A DNA stretch of 64,000 nt from Styela clava (taxonomy: Eukaryota > Chordata > Ascidiacea > Stolidobranchia > Styelidae), in contig NC_135255.1 in the NCBI RefSeq assembly GCF_964204865.1, positions 14,599,135 through 14,663,134 on the forward strand, read 5' to 3'. The position numbers and the translations under genes were made by a program. The notes under the pieces are model-generated. The model saw nothing but the letters and a program-made list of their open reading frames with translations, was not told where the DNA came from and made no database searches. This document shows positions 41,283-52,767 of the stretch, piece after piece. Each line of letters starts with the position of its first letter. Within the stretch, counting starts at the first letter, position 1.

Positions 41283-41332
41283 TCCTAGTGGATTAGAGAT
41301 CTCAACCCTTCCCGGCGTCGTATGTTGAATAA

Positions 41333-41640
41333 ATGCGCAATCCTCTTCGACGCTTTTTTCTGTCATTTCCTTCCGTATTTCCTACAGATCCCTATCCACC
41401 GTCTCTATCTAATCTCTCGTGTCCAGCCCTCCTCGATACCCCTTCTTACTCACCTTTCCTGTTCCTTCTACCCTTCTTGATATTTCCATGCCCAGACTTC
41501 TTCTATCAACTTTCCTGTCTAATATTCCAGCTCCTTTATCCCGCCTTATGTCCCCTCGCCCAAACCGCCTGCATACTCTTTCCTGCCTAACATCCCCACT
41601 CCCTCCCTTCCGGGTCTTTCTACTCGCGACACTTCAATGA
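41333..41640. other. Pyrimidine-rich stretch
   Basis: About 300 bases in which C and T dominate the plus strand, unlike the AT-rich, strand-balanced surroundings. Short units such as CTTTCCTG and CTCCCTCCC recur without a strict period. Two overlapping open frames here (41333-41590 and 41419-41640) encode only Pro/Ser/Leu-rich low complexity and look like a by-product of composition. Confidence 0.5.
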
Positions 41641-42886
41641 CCTCAATGACTCACCCTTCGCTTGCCTACTACTTATCTAAACCGTACGAAAATAACCTTA
41701 CAATCTAATCTTCTGTACAGCGGACCCAACATGTGAGCTTTAATTACGGTAAATATGCTAACGAAGTTAATGAGTTAAACCGAAACAAAACACAATATAT
41801 TTCAAACTTTACAACCTAAAGTGCATAGAATTGTGCCAGGTCCAATGTTTAAATGGGAATCTCCATGATTGATCCCCGGGCTGTGTCCGTTGTCTTGTTT
41901 GAATACTATCAAAAGTAGCCGAGTCACTGGAATTGATTAGGTGTTCGCCGCCTGCTCATTAAGTTTGGTAATTTATTAGCAGCCACCACAATTATTGGTT
42001 TACGTTAAAAGACTAATATGCGCAGAAGAAAACTCGGACAAAAAAGGGTAATTTGTCCCCGAGCGTTTTATTCATAGTCAAGATCATTTATGATTGCATA
42101 AATTGGGGACTTTTAGAATTTTAGCAATTTATCTCATATTATTATTTTCGCAGATTGCCGTGATATTTTGGAGCAGTAATGCTTTTATTCTATTGTGAGT
42201 CGACGCAACCACGAGTTGCGTTCAACAGAATCAAATTAATATAGAAAGACATTGTATACTCTCGTAGCTCCAAGGATAGAATATCACGAATGCGAATATT
42301 ATAAACGAACGCGCAATTGCATAAATCGTTTCAGAAGCCCTTTCTTGGGAATTTCCGATTTTAACCCCCTGGCTGCGTCCTTGCATGCATCACTTTCCAT
42401 AAGTAAATTGTATAAATTACATAAGTAAATATTTCCTGCTTTGAAGAAGAACGTAGCTGTATATTAAAATATTTCCGACAAATTTAACTGATTTTCGCGC
42501 ATCCATCGAATTTATCATACGAAATTACCGTCCATTCAATGTAGTATTCCATGATCTATCATGACTTCTACGGGGTTTGGTGCTACTACAGAGAAGAAAA
42601 AAACTGTCGAGACACCGGTTTACTATTATCTGTCCTAGGCAATGTTATGTATCGTTAACTGGTATTATCATTGCTTTTCAAATCCAAATAGTGCGCCGTG
42701 GCGATTTACTGAGTGCGCCCCGAAAATTAACAGATTTGTGTTAAACTACGGTGGCGAGTTTTTTCCTTATAATAGGGCGACACAAGAACCAAACGTTTGA
42801 GAACCGCTATAGCATAGCACAGTTATCTGGATGTAATATCTGTGCATGGGTATTTAACGTCAATCGTGATGTTGTATAGGGTTCCA

Positions 42887-43075
42887 TTACATTTGAACCC
42901 ACGTACATTTGAACCCATGACATTTTCACCTGTATGCTATTGTACCTATGGAATTTTTTTTGTTTCACGGATAGTTAAACCCATACTAACCCTAACCCAT
43001 GGGTTTTAGCACCCGCATATAGATTGAACCCGTGGATATACGCCAGGGTTCAAATGTACATGGGTTCAAATGTAC
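42887..43075. repeat. Short foldback element with doubled TACATTTGAACCC ends
   Basis: The left side has two tandem units of ACATTTGAACCCA (from about 42888 and 42904). The right side has two units of the reverse complement, GGGTTCAAATGTAC (from about 43047 and 43061). The centre, about 130 bp, contains further partial copies (TTAACCC, GGGTTTTAGC). Such tandemly repeated inverted ends are seen in small non-autonomous DNA elements. No target duplication was clear. Confidence 0.65.
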
Positions 43076-44161
43076 GGTCACCGTTGTATAGCTACTGGCT
43101 ATGATTCAAAATACAATATCGAGACAGAAGGATTGTGGATGCGAGTTTTTTCTAACATTTTTACCTTTGGAATTCGATGAGCTTCTAAGCTTAATAATAA
43201 AACTCCGCACTCAAAGATATATAAACAAATATTTTTTGTTTTCGTAACATGATGAAAAACCAACTTGCGTGGTACATTCAGTCAATCGTATTTAATGAAG
43301 TGTATTGGCACGGTGATGAATGGCCCATGTGATTATGTTTGATTACTAGAAGCTGATAATACAAAATCACTGATCTATGCCATTTTCCTATTTGTTGTGG
43401 TTTACACATTGTTGTGTCGATATACGACACCGTTTAACAAACCTTGTCGGATCTCACGTTGCATTACAATACTTCTCAGGGTATTCCGATCGCCATTGTA
43501 TCAATATTTAGAGTAAAAACAATATTGTATTTGCGATACGTCAGTCTTGTGTACGGCTGTCGGATTTGATCACGATGAGAAAGTAGGGCATGACAGACAG
43601 CCTTGAAAGGGCAAGATTTGAAAAATTTCGAAGAGTCAGAAAAATGTGTCATCCGCGAAATGGATGGCAGTTATTATTGCTGTCACCTTACAATTACGCG
43701 TTTTCATTTGACGAGCTATTCAACAAATTCTTATGTTTAGTTGGTTCGACAAAATTTTCAATGAATGGAATAGCTTTTCAATTTGTTTTATTTAATCGGT
43801 TTTAAATTTTAGTTGCCTTCGCAGGTAATACCGCTCCTGTGTCATATTATTTAGTCCGAATTACAGTAAAAATTGATTTAGTCAAGATACACTCTTTGGA
43901 AGCTAATTTAGAACCATTTAGCGGTCGAGGTGAGCATTTTGTACGCATAAAACAGATTGCAAATATCCCGCGTTCGTATCTGAGATATTTTTTGATTACA
44001 AATTAAACAGAGCATAAGTGGATTGAAGACACAAGACGTTGAGACCACTTGAGTTCATGAAACATTTTTTCTTTTGAGTTCTCAAGTGCGAGTCAACGAT
44101 TTAAACATCTGGCAGTTTTGTAGCATTTACTGTAACAGGACAGGCACAGTCGGTAGAAAAT

Positions 44162-47100
44162 ATGGCAGTCAAATCAAAGCAGGGTATTCCTACCCAAAAA
44201 GTAATAACTATAAAGCATGGAAGTGCACCTGAAATCCAGGCTGTAAACATATCTGTGAAGAAAAGAAGATCTGGTAAGTATGGGGTGAAACTATCGGTAT
44301 AGCATAGGAACCAATCTCTGATTTTTTTTTAATTGACCGAATTCACAAGAATCGGAAATATTTTTGTGACGATAAATTGTCGCATTGGTTCAGATGAGGC
44401 CGACAAGTAATTAATTTTTCTATGTTCGGGTTTGTATAGTACCTAACAACCTTGCAATCAACTTCATAAGTCAACAATCTATGTTCCATTTATATATCGT
44501 CACGCTAATAACCGAATTGCGTAAGTCATTTTTGGCGATTTTGAGTTTTTTTTTATAAAATAGGTATTTATGTAATGCCGCGCACCTGTCTGTTAACTCA
44601 GATTTTATTTTAAGAATTCCGAAACCCATAAAAATGGAGATTTAGTATGACATGCACATTTGTGCAATTGTTTCGTCATAATGAATTATCTTTGTTACCT
44701 CAGGACTATTCTGACGTCACAAAGGCAAAATAACCTCGGCGAAGTATTTTCGAGTTTTTGCATCTCGGATTCTAGCTTAGCGCGTATTAATTTGAATTTA
44801 TACTGCAGTACAGGAAGATGTGCACTTGTGATATTCACTGTCCGAGTCCAATTCACCTTGGTTGGCTTTTATATTGGGTGCATTGATGTTTTATTCTTTA
44901 TTTTTATTCTTAGTCTTATTTCGGTGGGTGTGCAGAACGTGTTATATTGATGAAATATATATTTTTAAACATAAAAAATAATGTAATTGAAACTGATTAG
45001 CTATTTTGGGGATACGACATTGTAGATACTGAGAATTACATTCGTTTTAGGAATGTTTAGTTTTCAGGACTGGTGCATATATATAGTAAAGTTGCAAAAT
45101 TGCGTATGTCCCCAAGTCATAGACACATTTCTGCCTAAGTGACAGTGCGCCATTATGACGTCACTTAACTGCGTCATACAAATTAACTTAAATCCGGCTA
45201 CGATCATAAAATTGAACCATGGCAAATTATTGTCTCTCAATGGCATAACAATATCATTCGGAAGTTTTTTTACGTTTTTCTCAAAACTGCTAAAAATGAC
45301 TTACGCTATTCGGTTATTAGCGTGACGATATGTAACCTATTTTTTGTAATCTAATAATTTGTTCACTCCCAATAGATGCATCCAGGCAAAGCGATGAAGT
45401 TATGTTTCAAGGAGTTGTTGATATGGAACAACCATTTTATCGAAAACGTCCGCCGAGCAAAACCATGACAACGACAAAGTCAACGATGACAAACGATGAT
45501 GAATACCAGACCGAGGTTACGAAGGAAGAAGGACAGGGGACTCCTGTGACGTCGGGTATGGGCGATGATCTCGTGGAACAGATAGATGACACGACTGATG
45601 AAATTCACATTGCGACAGTGAAAAACGCGCAACACAAAGCTTTAGCATGGAAAATGACACCCAAGGTAAACATATTTTAAACTTTCAAAGTTTGAAAACA
45701 TACTAAATCCAAAAACATGTTGTCATAAAATCTGTATATGAAACGGACAAGTGTGATGAAACATATTGTTCCCATCAGTGATTGAAAGCGTTCAAATGAA
45801 TTGAGATAAAACAGCAAAATTTTGAGTGACCTATTGGTTCCGTTAGACTCGGAGAAAATTTGAATAAAATTAAAATCCTTCTGAAAATATGGAGCAACAA
45901 TAATAATTGAGCGAAACGATCCATGATTCAACGCCGTGTCAATAAATATAATCGGCAATCTCATATATATATGCTTAAAGATAGGTAAACGTAACCAGCA
46001 CAAGGGCCACATCGGAGAAAAAAGAATCGTATACTCGTATTATATAGTTGTACATCCAAATAATCAAACGTTCTACAGGTTCATTTTCCCGTTCGAGAGG
46101 ATTCACCTCTTTTGACTTCACTTCCTCCTGCGTCTATTCATCAATATCAAGGAAGTTGGATGGCTCCGAGTCAAGCTGTAGTGAGTTGACTATAAATGTG
46201 TAAAACAAATAATTAATATTGATATTATGGTTATTATGCTAGCTTTTTAAAGTGCAAGTAAATAATATTTCACATTCTGAAATGAAAACGAATCGAAATA
46301 ATATTTATATATATATATTATGTATGTATACAAACCGCGACCTCAACGCTGAACTTCTTCGATAGTCGCCAGATACTTTATTGTTGAGGTTTACATTATA
46401 TTTGTCAATTCAAAAGCCATGTATTAAATTTATGTAAAGTGTGTCATATTAATTTAGAGTACGTAGTGACATACATACATTTCTGAAATGAGGGACCTGT
46501 GCGATACAAAATATAACCTGTTATGAACTTTTGTACCCTATTACTGGTTACAACGTAAATTTGCGAGTCCTTCTTAGCAAAAAAATATTGCTCTGTCGTC
46601 TATCATACCCATATGACAACTAGAATTTGATTCAACAAATTTATTTCTAGGATTGGAATTATCTTCCAGAACCCGTTATCGATCCGCCATTTGAACACCG
46701 ACCTGATAAGTCATACGTCATTCATCAAAACCAACCCATTCCATTGAATCCACTCAAGGTAATATATAGGTATCTTTTAAAGCACGTAAGCTATTTAGCA
46801 AATCTGCCTACGTGCATCCGCGAATGAATTTGTAATTTTCTCTTCGAATAGAAGTTTTTCTTCATAATTTAAAAGCTCAACCTAAATGATTATATAAAAT
46901 TACCAAACATTAATTGAATAAATTCCGCAAATGCCGTAATAATTACTCCATATTTAGGTGTGGCCTGGCTACGGAGGAAACTTGTATTTTGAACCAGTAC
47001 GAGTAGAGACGAAACCGTTGAATATTAGAGAAGAAAATGGGCGACAAATTGGTAATTATGGAATCAATGCATTACATGATCTTACTTGTGTTAACATTAA

Positions 47101-49760
47101 AGTGATGGCAAAAATTTGGTATATTTCGTAGAGGCAAAAAAGGATTACATTAGTAATGTTATAAAACTATCACAATATGACAAGTTCAACACCGATACCG
47201 TAATTGGCCAGTGCTTATCAAGAATTTTCACTGATTGTATTTTTTATTTGACAACAGCACGGAACCGCAGCAGAGCTACCTCTCGATTCACCTACGCTGA
47301 TCAGACGACAACACCAGATGCTTTGTCGGACTCAAAATACATGTCTTTACCACCTTCATCTCCTTATCACTCGGAAAATCGCAGACATTTTCATTATTCC
47401 CCTGGTAAGAATATGCTTTGCGTATTATCGTTGAGCATAGATATGTCATCCTAAATAATGACGTGCATATATACATTTCAGCTAGGACATGGACAAACTA
47501 CGGCCCGCGGGCCCAATCCGACCCGCTGGGTAATTTAACCTTGTACGCCTGATGCTTCTACAATCATACTAAAACGAATTTTTTTAATGTTCCAGCTAAA
47601 AAAATAGCTCAACGAATTTAATGAAATTGCGATAAAATTTAGTTTGGGCACGAGGCTTATTGTTTTCCACTTTTGTAACACTGTAAATATTGTTCATAAA
47701 ATGTCACTTTTCACGTCACACTTACATGGCCCGCCAATCCAGATGGGCAGAATTTTTGGTCCCTGGTCCAAAACCCTAGCTCACCCCTGTTAGCCGATGC
47801 TAATTGCAAAACGATGTATGATATAATACGTACTGCTGACGTCATTTTTGTAATTTTTCGGTTTTTATGTCTGTCAAAATAGAATATTCTGCTTCATTAA
47901 TATGAAATAACGAATTCGGCTATCGGATAGATATCGATTTATCCAATAATAATTTGTTCATATTCATAATAGTACGTTGAAAACAACAGGTATCTATCGA
48001 AAACTAAAATGTTATAATATTCTATAAATAACGAAGATACTGATGCTTTACAAGAACTTCGAAGTTCCCATCCAGGAGATCTTTTATTTCAACGACAAAT
48101 GGCACATTTGGATAAAAATTATGTTCTTAATATGAAAGGAAATCCCAAGTTGCATGAAGATTGGTCTTGGATCGCAGGTCGAATTCTTTTTTTATGTCCT
48201 GTAGCAAAGATTTTTATTCATTAATTCTCTCATTTCGCGTTTTACTATACTTTCGGCTGAATATAAAATATCCACATTCGATTTCTTTGAGTGGATATCG
48301 AAAGAGCGTTTTCGCTCTTTGCATCAAAACCGGCGAAGACAAACGAAGGTCTAAAAGAGTACGCGGTTGCGTATAATACCCATTTGATATGTTGTTTCCA
48401 TATACTGTATCAAGAAGGGCTCTTTCGTTGATATTACAAATTTTTCACCTATAAAATTATTTTGTACGCCTAAAATGGATATATAACACAATTTATATTC
48501 CCCATGCGACGTCAGAGCACAAAATCGTGTTATGATGTTGCTTCATTATGCTATGATGACCCAACCTACCAGCCTTAAATACGTTTGTTTGACTGACTAT
48601 TATCGCCATGTGTTCTCTAAGTTTTACAAATTATACAGAATATAACACGACTCTATCCCTCAAATCAAAATGGTGGGAACTTTTCTGTTTTTGCATGTTG
48701 GATATACAAAAAGCCTATTAATTATTGGTTCCAGGACTGGAATCTATCGGGACTCTTTGCATTGGAGACACTGCTGGAACACAAACCAAAAAATATCCGT
48801 CCAAGCCATACTCGAGAACATTAGTCGTAGAAAAAGTACCGAGGAAATTTGTTTTTCATCCCGGCAACACTCCCGCCGGAATCAGCGCTAGAAAGCCGGC
48901 TCGTCCCGTACCACTTGTGCAAGTAAAAATTGATACCAAGAAACGAAATAAATACCCCCCTAATGATTATGCATATTGGAGAGATCAAAGCATAGCAAAT
49001 TGGAGTGAAAAGAAAAAGGTACAATATTTTTGCAACGAAATAGTTAATACAGAGAAATGGAATGCTGGATATCTCTATATTCCTCTGTTGTTTTCAAGTG
49101 TCTCTCTTTGTAATGCTTCAACAAAAATTACCCCCGACAATTATTGCCAAATTTAGCAATCATTTCACTAAATCCTTGCCAGATTTTGTCAAAAAACTGT
49201 TAGATTTTTTTTATTACGGATTCAGGGTCTTACTTATATTTCAGAGGTCACCGTTAAAATCACGTGGTGTCACGAAATACAAGGAAATCAACCGACGAAT
49301 GCAATTACCAAGTATACCCATTCGGGTCAAAGGTCATAAAGTCAATGAAACAAGCTGCTACAATCCATGGGAAATGTTTAAAATAGGTTCAAGCAAACCA
49401 ATGTACTCAAACAGTACGAGCAGAGGTGGCAGTCCAAATAAATCAAAACATCGGGTTAAAGATATCATTTCAGCACAGACGAAATATCAGACGAAATTTT
49501 CATCCCCTGAAAACAAAGAAAATGTGTCGTTTTCAGTTACAAATTATCTCAGCAGTACTAGTCCACATGCCACCGAAAAAAATGCTCAACAACGTAGTCT
49601 AATAGAGAAGCCAAATACATATTTGCAACAAACTCCGGACCACGAAACTGACGATGAAGATAAGTTGAATTATGAAACGATCAAATCCGTGCTGTACAGT
49701 ACACGAGAATATAGAACAACGCGAGAAGGTAGACGAGTCCCAAATTCCACTCCGTGTTAA
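44162..49760 (+). CDS. Uncharacterised 597-residue protein, nine exons
   Basis: Exons: 44162-44273, 45376-45665, 46079-46180, 46651-46758, 46958-47051, 47258-47404, 48037-48177, 48735-49018 and 49245-49760. All introns are GT-AG and phases match throughout, giving one open frame of 597 residues; this coherence is the main evidence that the gene is real. I do not recognise the family. There is no signal peptide, membrane helix or catalytic motif. Exon 2 is acidic and Thr-rich (about residues 38-134). Exons 3-5 carry Pro/Trp/Tyr blocks such as HQYQGSWMAPSQAV, DWNYLPEPVIDPPFEHRPD and WPGYGGNLYFEPVR. Exon 8 is basic with YWRDQSIANWSEKKK. The last exon is Ser/Asn/Thr-rich and looks disordered. Regularly spaced Pro-aromatic blocks resemble microtubule inner proteins of cilia, but this is only an impression. 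Intron 1 holds an 838-bp TIR element and intron 6 a hAT-like MITE. A possible poly(A) signal lies at 50133-50138. Exon 7's acceptor (AACGAAG) is weak. Confidence 0.75.
44494..45331. mobile_element. 838-bp TIR element, copy 1 (complete), in intron 1
   Basis: The left end (from ATATCGTCACGCTAATAACC through AAGTCATTTTT, about 40 bp) is repeated in inverted form at the right end (AAAAATGACTTACGC to GACGATAT) with about one mismatch. A second, left-truncated copy lies at 52768-53561. On the minus strand both copies keep a 60-codon open frame (here 45064-45246) with no internal stop. I recognise no transposase domain; the element looks non-autonomous. The target duplication is unclear; TA-rich flanks on both sides are compatible with a TA duplication. 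Confidence 0.8.
47482..47789. mobile_element. hAT-like MITE in intron 6
   Basis: The left part contains GGACAAACTACGGCCCGCGG and the right part GGCCCGCCAATCC, ending in CTAGCTCACCCCTG. These match the CAGGGGTGGGCAAAC / GGCCCGC end type widespread in animal hAT elements, though the left terminus here is diverged. No clean target duplication was found, so boundaries are approximate. It starts about 80 bp after the exon 6 donor. Confidence 0.55.
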
Positions 49761-50682
49761 ATATTTCACTTTTAGGAAAAAATGGTTACATTGATGAACA
49801 AACAAATATATCACCCAATGTTAAACTTTTCATTTCATATATAAACATGCACGGCAGTGTTATTTGGGTTTCTCTGTTTAAAATTGGGCAATTTATCCGG
49901 TGCCGTCCGAACGACCAATTTTTGTTAGCGTTTGTGCAATGAAAGGCATGCAAATGCTGAACTGCAGATGTTTACGGCTTTTCAAAAATCTCATAATACC
50001 CTTGAGCACATTTAACCCTTAATTAACGAAACGTGTTCTGCAATTTTAGTTTTTTTTTTGTGATTTTTGACCGTTTGAGTATGTCAGAAACAATGTTAAA
50101 TCTGCGAGAGAGACGACTTTAGTATATCCCTGAATAAAATGTGTTATGTCGGTCCACGGCGTTTCCCGCCGACAATGAACTCATATATTACTTGAAAAAA
50201 ACATTTGGGGGGTCACAATTTCTTCATGATCAAAATTAATTAGTAAATTCAATTATTAGTAAATAAAAATCCCAACTTCTAATTGTAATTTATTAATAAT
50301 TAAAAGTTAAAATGGAAAACAAACTCAATATCTCATTTGCATTTTTGATGGATCAACAGTCACATCATTGAAGCATCAAAATTCGGTTTCTATTTCCCTA
50401 AACCTGCCAAATTTCCTATAACAAAGTGATGGGAGTTTTTTTTGAAAAAGAAGCAAAAATTGACGTAATACATACATATATAAAAAATGAAAATAATAAA
50501 AAAATAACGCGGTATTCCATTTTCTCCGCAAACGACCTCTTTGTGACAAAATTTACACTATTTTGTTTTTTTTCATATCATAAGTTGAAAAAAAAAGCAG
50601 AAGTTGCCATGGGATATGAAAATAACAGATTAAAGTGTGAATTTGTTTCATTGGTTTCGATCATTATATCAATACAAGAGAG

Positions 50683-51068
50683 CTACGCCCAAATATATGG
50701 ACACGTCTGTTCGCAGTACAGTACGGTTTACCGTACCGTCAGATCACAGTTTACAAATATATTCACACCAAGCGAAGCAGTACAGTAGGACACAAAATGG
50801 CGTCTGATGTCCGCAGAACGTTTAATGACGTCTAAGCAAACGAAAACAAATCTCACAGAGCTATCAGATATATTTTAAATGAATAAAAGTAATAGCCTTC
50901 TGGAGAAAAATTTCATCTTTAACCACTAAAAATTTCAAAGCAATTGGTCCAGTAATCAAAGAGAAAAGCGTTTTTTTAATAATTTCCACTAGGTGTCCAA
51001 AAAGTGTCAAACAACAACAAGAACAACATAACAACAAAATGATCGTTATGTCCACTAAACGTGTCCAA
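50683..51068 (+). repeat. Dispersed repeat family, copy A
   Basis: The copy runs from a block containing CAAATATATGGACACG through CTTTAACCACTAAAAATTTC, then CAAAGCAATTGGTCCAGTA (50936-50954), an AAC/AAG-rich run, and ends near ATCGTTATGTCCACTAAACG. Other copies or pieces are at 51117-51289, 52241-52430, 58741-58780 (continuing at 63152), 59345-59530 (reversed), 41089-41157 (reversed) and 28928-28985. No coding capacity or inverted ends were seen. Confidence 0.65.
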
Positions 51069-51116
51069 TAAACACAGAACCTTACTTCGTAGAAATGACC
51101 ATGGCAGTGAAAACAA

Positions 51117-51289
51117 GAGAGCTATGCTCAAATATATGGACACGTAAAGTCACATAATTTTGATGACGTCATAGCGAAAAAAAAAGTAATAGCTTTCTGG
51201 AGAAAATTTTTATCTTTAACCACTAAAAATTTCAAAGCAATTGGTCCAGTATTCGAAGAGAAAAGCGACTTTTTAAAAACGTGTCAAGC
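51117..51289 (+). repeat. Dispersed repeat family, copy B (truncated)
   Basis: Same order of blocks as copy A: ATATATGGACACG, then the AATAGCTTTCTGGAG block, then the CAATTGGTCCAGTA block. It stops at AACGTGTCAA, just before the 328-bp tandem duplication begins, so its AAC-rich 3' part is missing here. Confidence 0.65.
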
Positions 51290-51298
51290 GGTACTGAG

Positions 51299-51954
51299 TT
51301 AGCAGTCAGGCAGCATCTTACCTGTACACTGTAGGCCATATACGGTAATTGATCACAGAACAGTTGTTCCCTTGCAAATTTTATGTTGTTTACACTTTAG
51401 GACAGATAATTGATCCCAGAACAATTCTTCCCTTTCAAATTTTATGTTGTTTCCAGTAGACTCTCATCAAAATAAACAAATATAGTAGGCTACAAGTGCT
51501 ACAACGCTTGCATTACTGCACTGGTAGGACCGTGAAAGAATAAGTTACGGTAATTTCATTGTGGTAAGACACCGGTACCGGCACCAGTACCAGTATCGTA
51601 CTTACGTACTGAGCTACCAGTACCGGTTAGCAGTCAGCCAGCATCTTACCTGTACACTGTAGGCCATATACGGTAATTGATCACAGAACAGTTGTTCCCT
51701 TGCAAATTTTATGTTGTTTACACTTTAGGACAGATAATTGATCACAGAACAATTCTTCCCTTTCAAATTTTATGTTGTTTCCAGTAGACTCTCATCAAAA
51801 TAAACAAATACAGTAGGCTACAAGTGCTACAACGCTTGCATTACTGCACTGGTAGGACCGTGAAAGAATAAGTTACGGTAATTTCATTGTGGTAAGACAC
51901 CGGTACCGGCAGCAGTACCAGTATCGTACTTACGTACTGAGCTACCAGTACCGG
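51299..51954. repeat. 328-bp tandem duplication, two copies
   Basis: Copy 1 is 51299-51626 and copy 2 is 51627-51954; the period of 328 bp holds across the whole unit, with only a handful of differences (for example CAGTCAGGCAG versus CAGTCAGCCAG and GATCCCAG versus GATCACAG). Near identity indicates a recent event or conversion. Each unit contains an internal duplication with a spacing of about 61 bp (ATTGATCACAG and ATTGATCCCAG) and ends in dense GGTACC / CCGGTACCGG motifs. Confidence 0.9.
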
Positions 51955-52240
51955 TACCGAACCTGTAGGTCTGATATTCCGTTCCGCATACGATAGGCTA
52001 TAAAACTTGCATTGCAGCATTAGTAATACCGCGGAGGGAATAAGTCAATTTCACTGCGTTACGGTACCTGTATGGCAACTTACCAGTACCGACCTACAGT
52101 AGCTGTAGTACTGAGCAAGACAATCGATCGCGAAACCGCTTGAAATAAGTGTAAAACAGTGTTCCCATGAGTAAAAATAAATACCGCGAAATTTTGTATG
52201 AAATATCATATCTCATAGGATTCATATAAAATTTAAGAAT

Positions 52241-52430
52241 AAACAAAAGTAATAGCCTTCTAGCGAAAAAATTAATCTTTAACCACTGAAAATTTCAAAG
52301 CAATTGGTCCAGTATTCGAAGAGAAAAGCGACTTTTTAAAAACGTGTCAAAGAACAAGAACAAGAACAACAAGAACAACAACAACATAATATTGAAACGA
52401 TCGTTATGTCCACTACGTGTCCAACAAGCT
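52241..52430 (+). repeat. Dispersed repeat family, copy C
   Basis: Contains the AATAGCCTTCTAG block, CAAAGCAATTGGTCCAGTA (52297-52315), the AAGAACAACAAC run and the ATCGTTATGTCCACTACG end. The 51117-51289 copy stops where this copy continues (AACGTGTCAA), so the 328-bp duplicated unit and the GGTACC-rich DNA may have arisen between two tandem copies. Confidence 0.65.
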
Positions 52431-52767
52431 AAGTGTAATTTAGCTATTGATTTTAAGCTAACACCATTCAAATTTGATATATATTCAATTTTGAAAATTT
52501 CAAAAATAGTCAAAATACCGAAATAATGATACATTTGTTAAATATTGCAAAAACCATCTGTTTCAAGTGATTTATTTGTAACTGAATGAACTTTCAGAGT
52601 CAGCTATCTTTCAAAATTCATATTAGAATATTAATAATATTAGGAAATTCAGATTGAAAAGAAATTAAAAGTGGAATTTGGTCATTATGTCAAATTTTTA
52701 TCATTAATCGACAATGCAAGTCATATAAAAGTGTTTTCATGTTACGATTTTGAGGCGATTGGCGAAA

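Larger units (their letters stand above)
38441..44161. other. Gene-poor interval between TRAM1 and the 597-residue gene
   Basis: Both flanking genes point away, so this is a divergent intergenic region holding two promoters. I see no exon with a domain. It holds a hAT-type element (40695-41282), a small inverted-repeat element (42887-43075), a pyrimidine-rich stretch (41333-41640), and single hAT-like ends near 40172 and 42796-42812. Confidence 0.45.

Noticed and set aside
41333-41640. Two overlapping Pro/Ser/Leu-rich frames
   Set aside because: Both follow from the pyrimidine-rich composition; no conserved pattern and no splice context.
40165-42812. Pairing of CAGAGGTTCCCAAA (40172) with GTTTGAGAACCGCTA (42796) as ends of one large hAT element
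   Set aside because: The two ends match only loosely and the flanks share no 8-bp duplication; they are more likely ends of two different elements.
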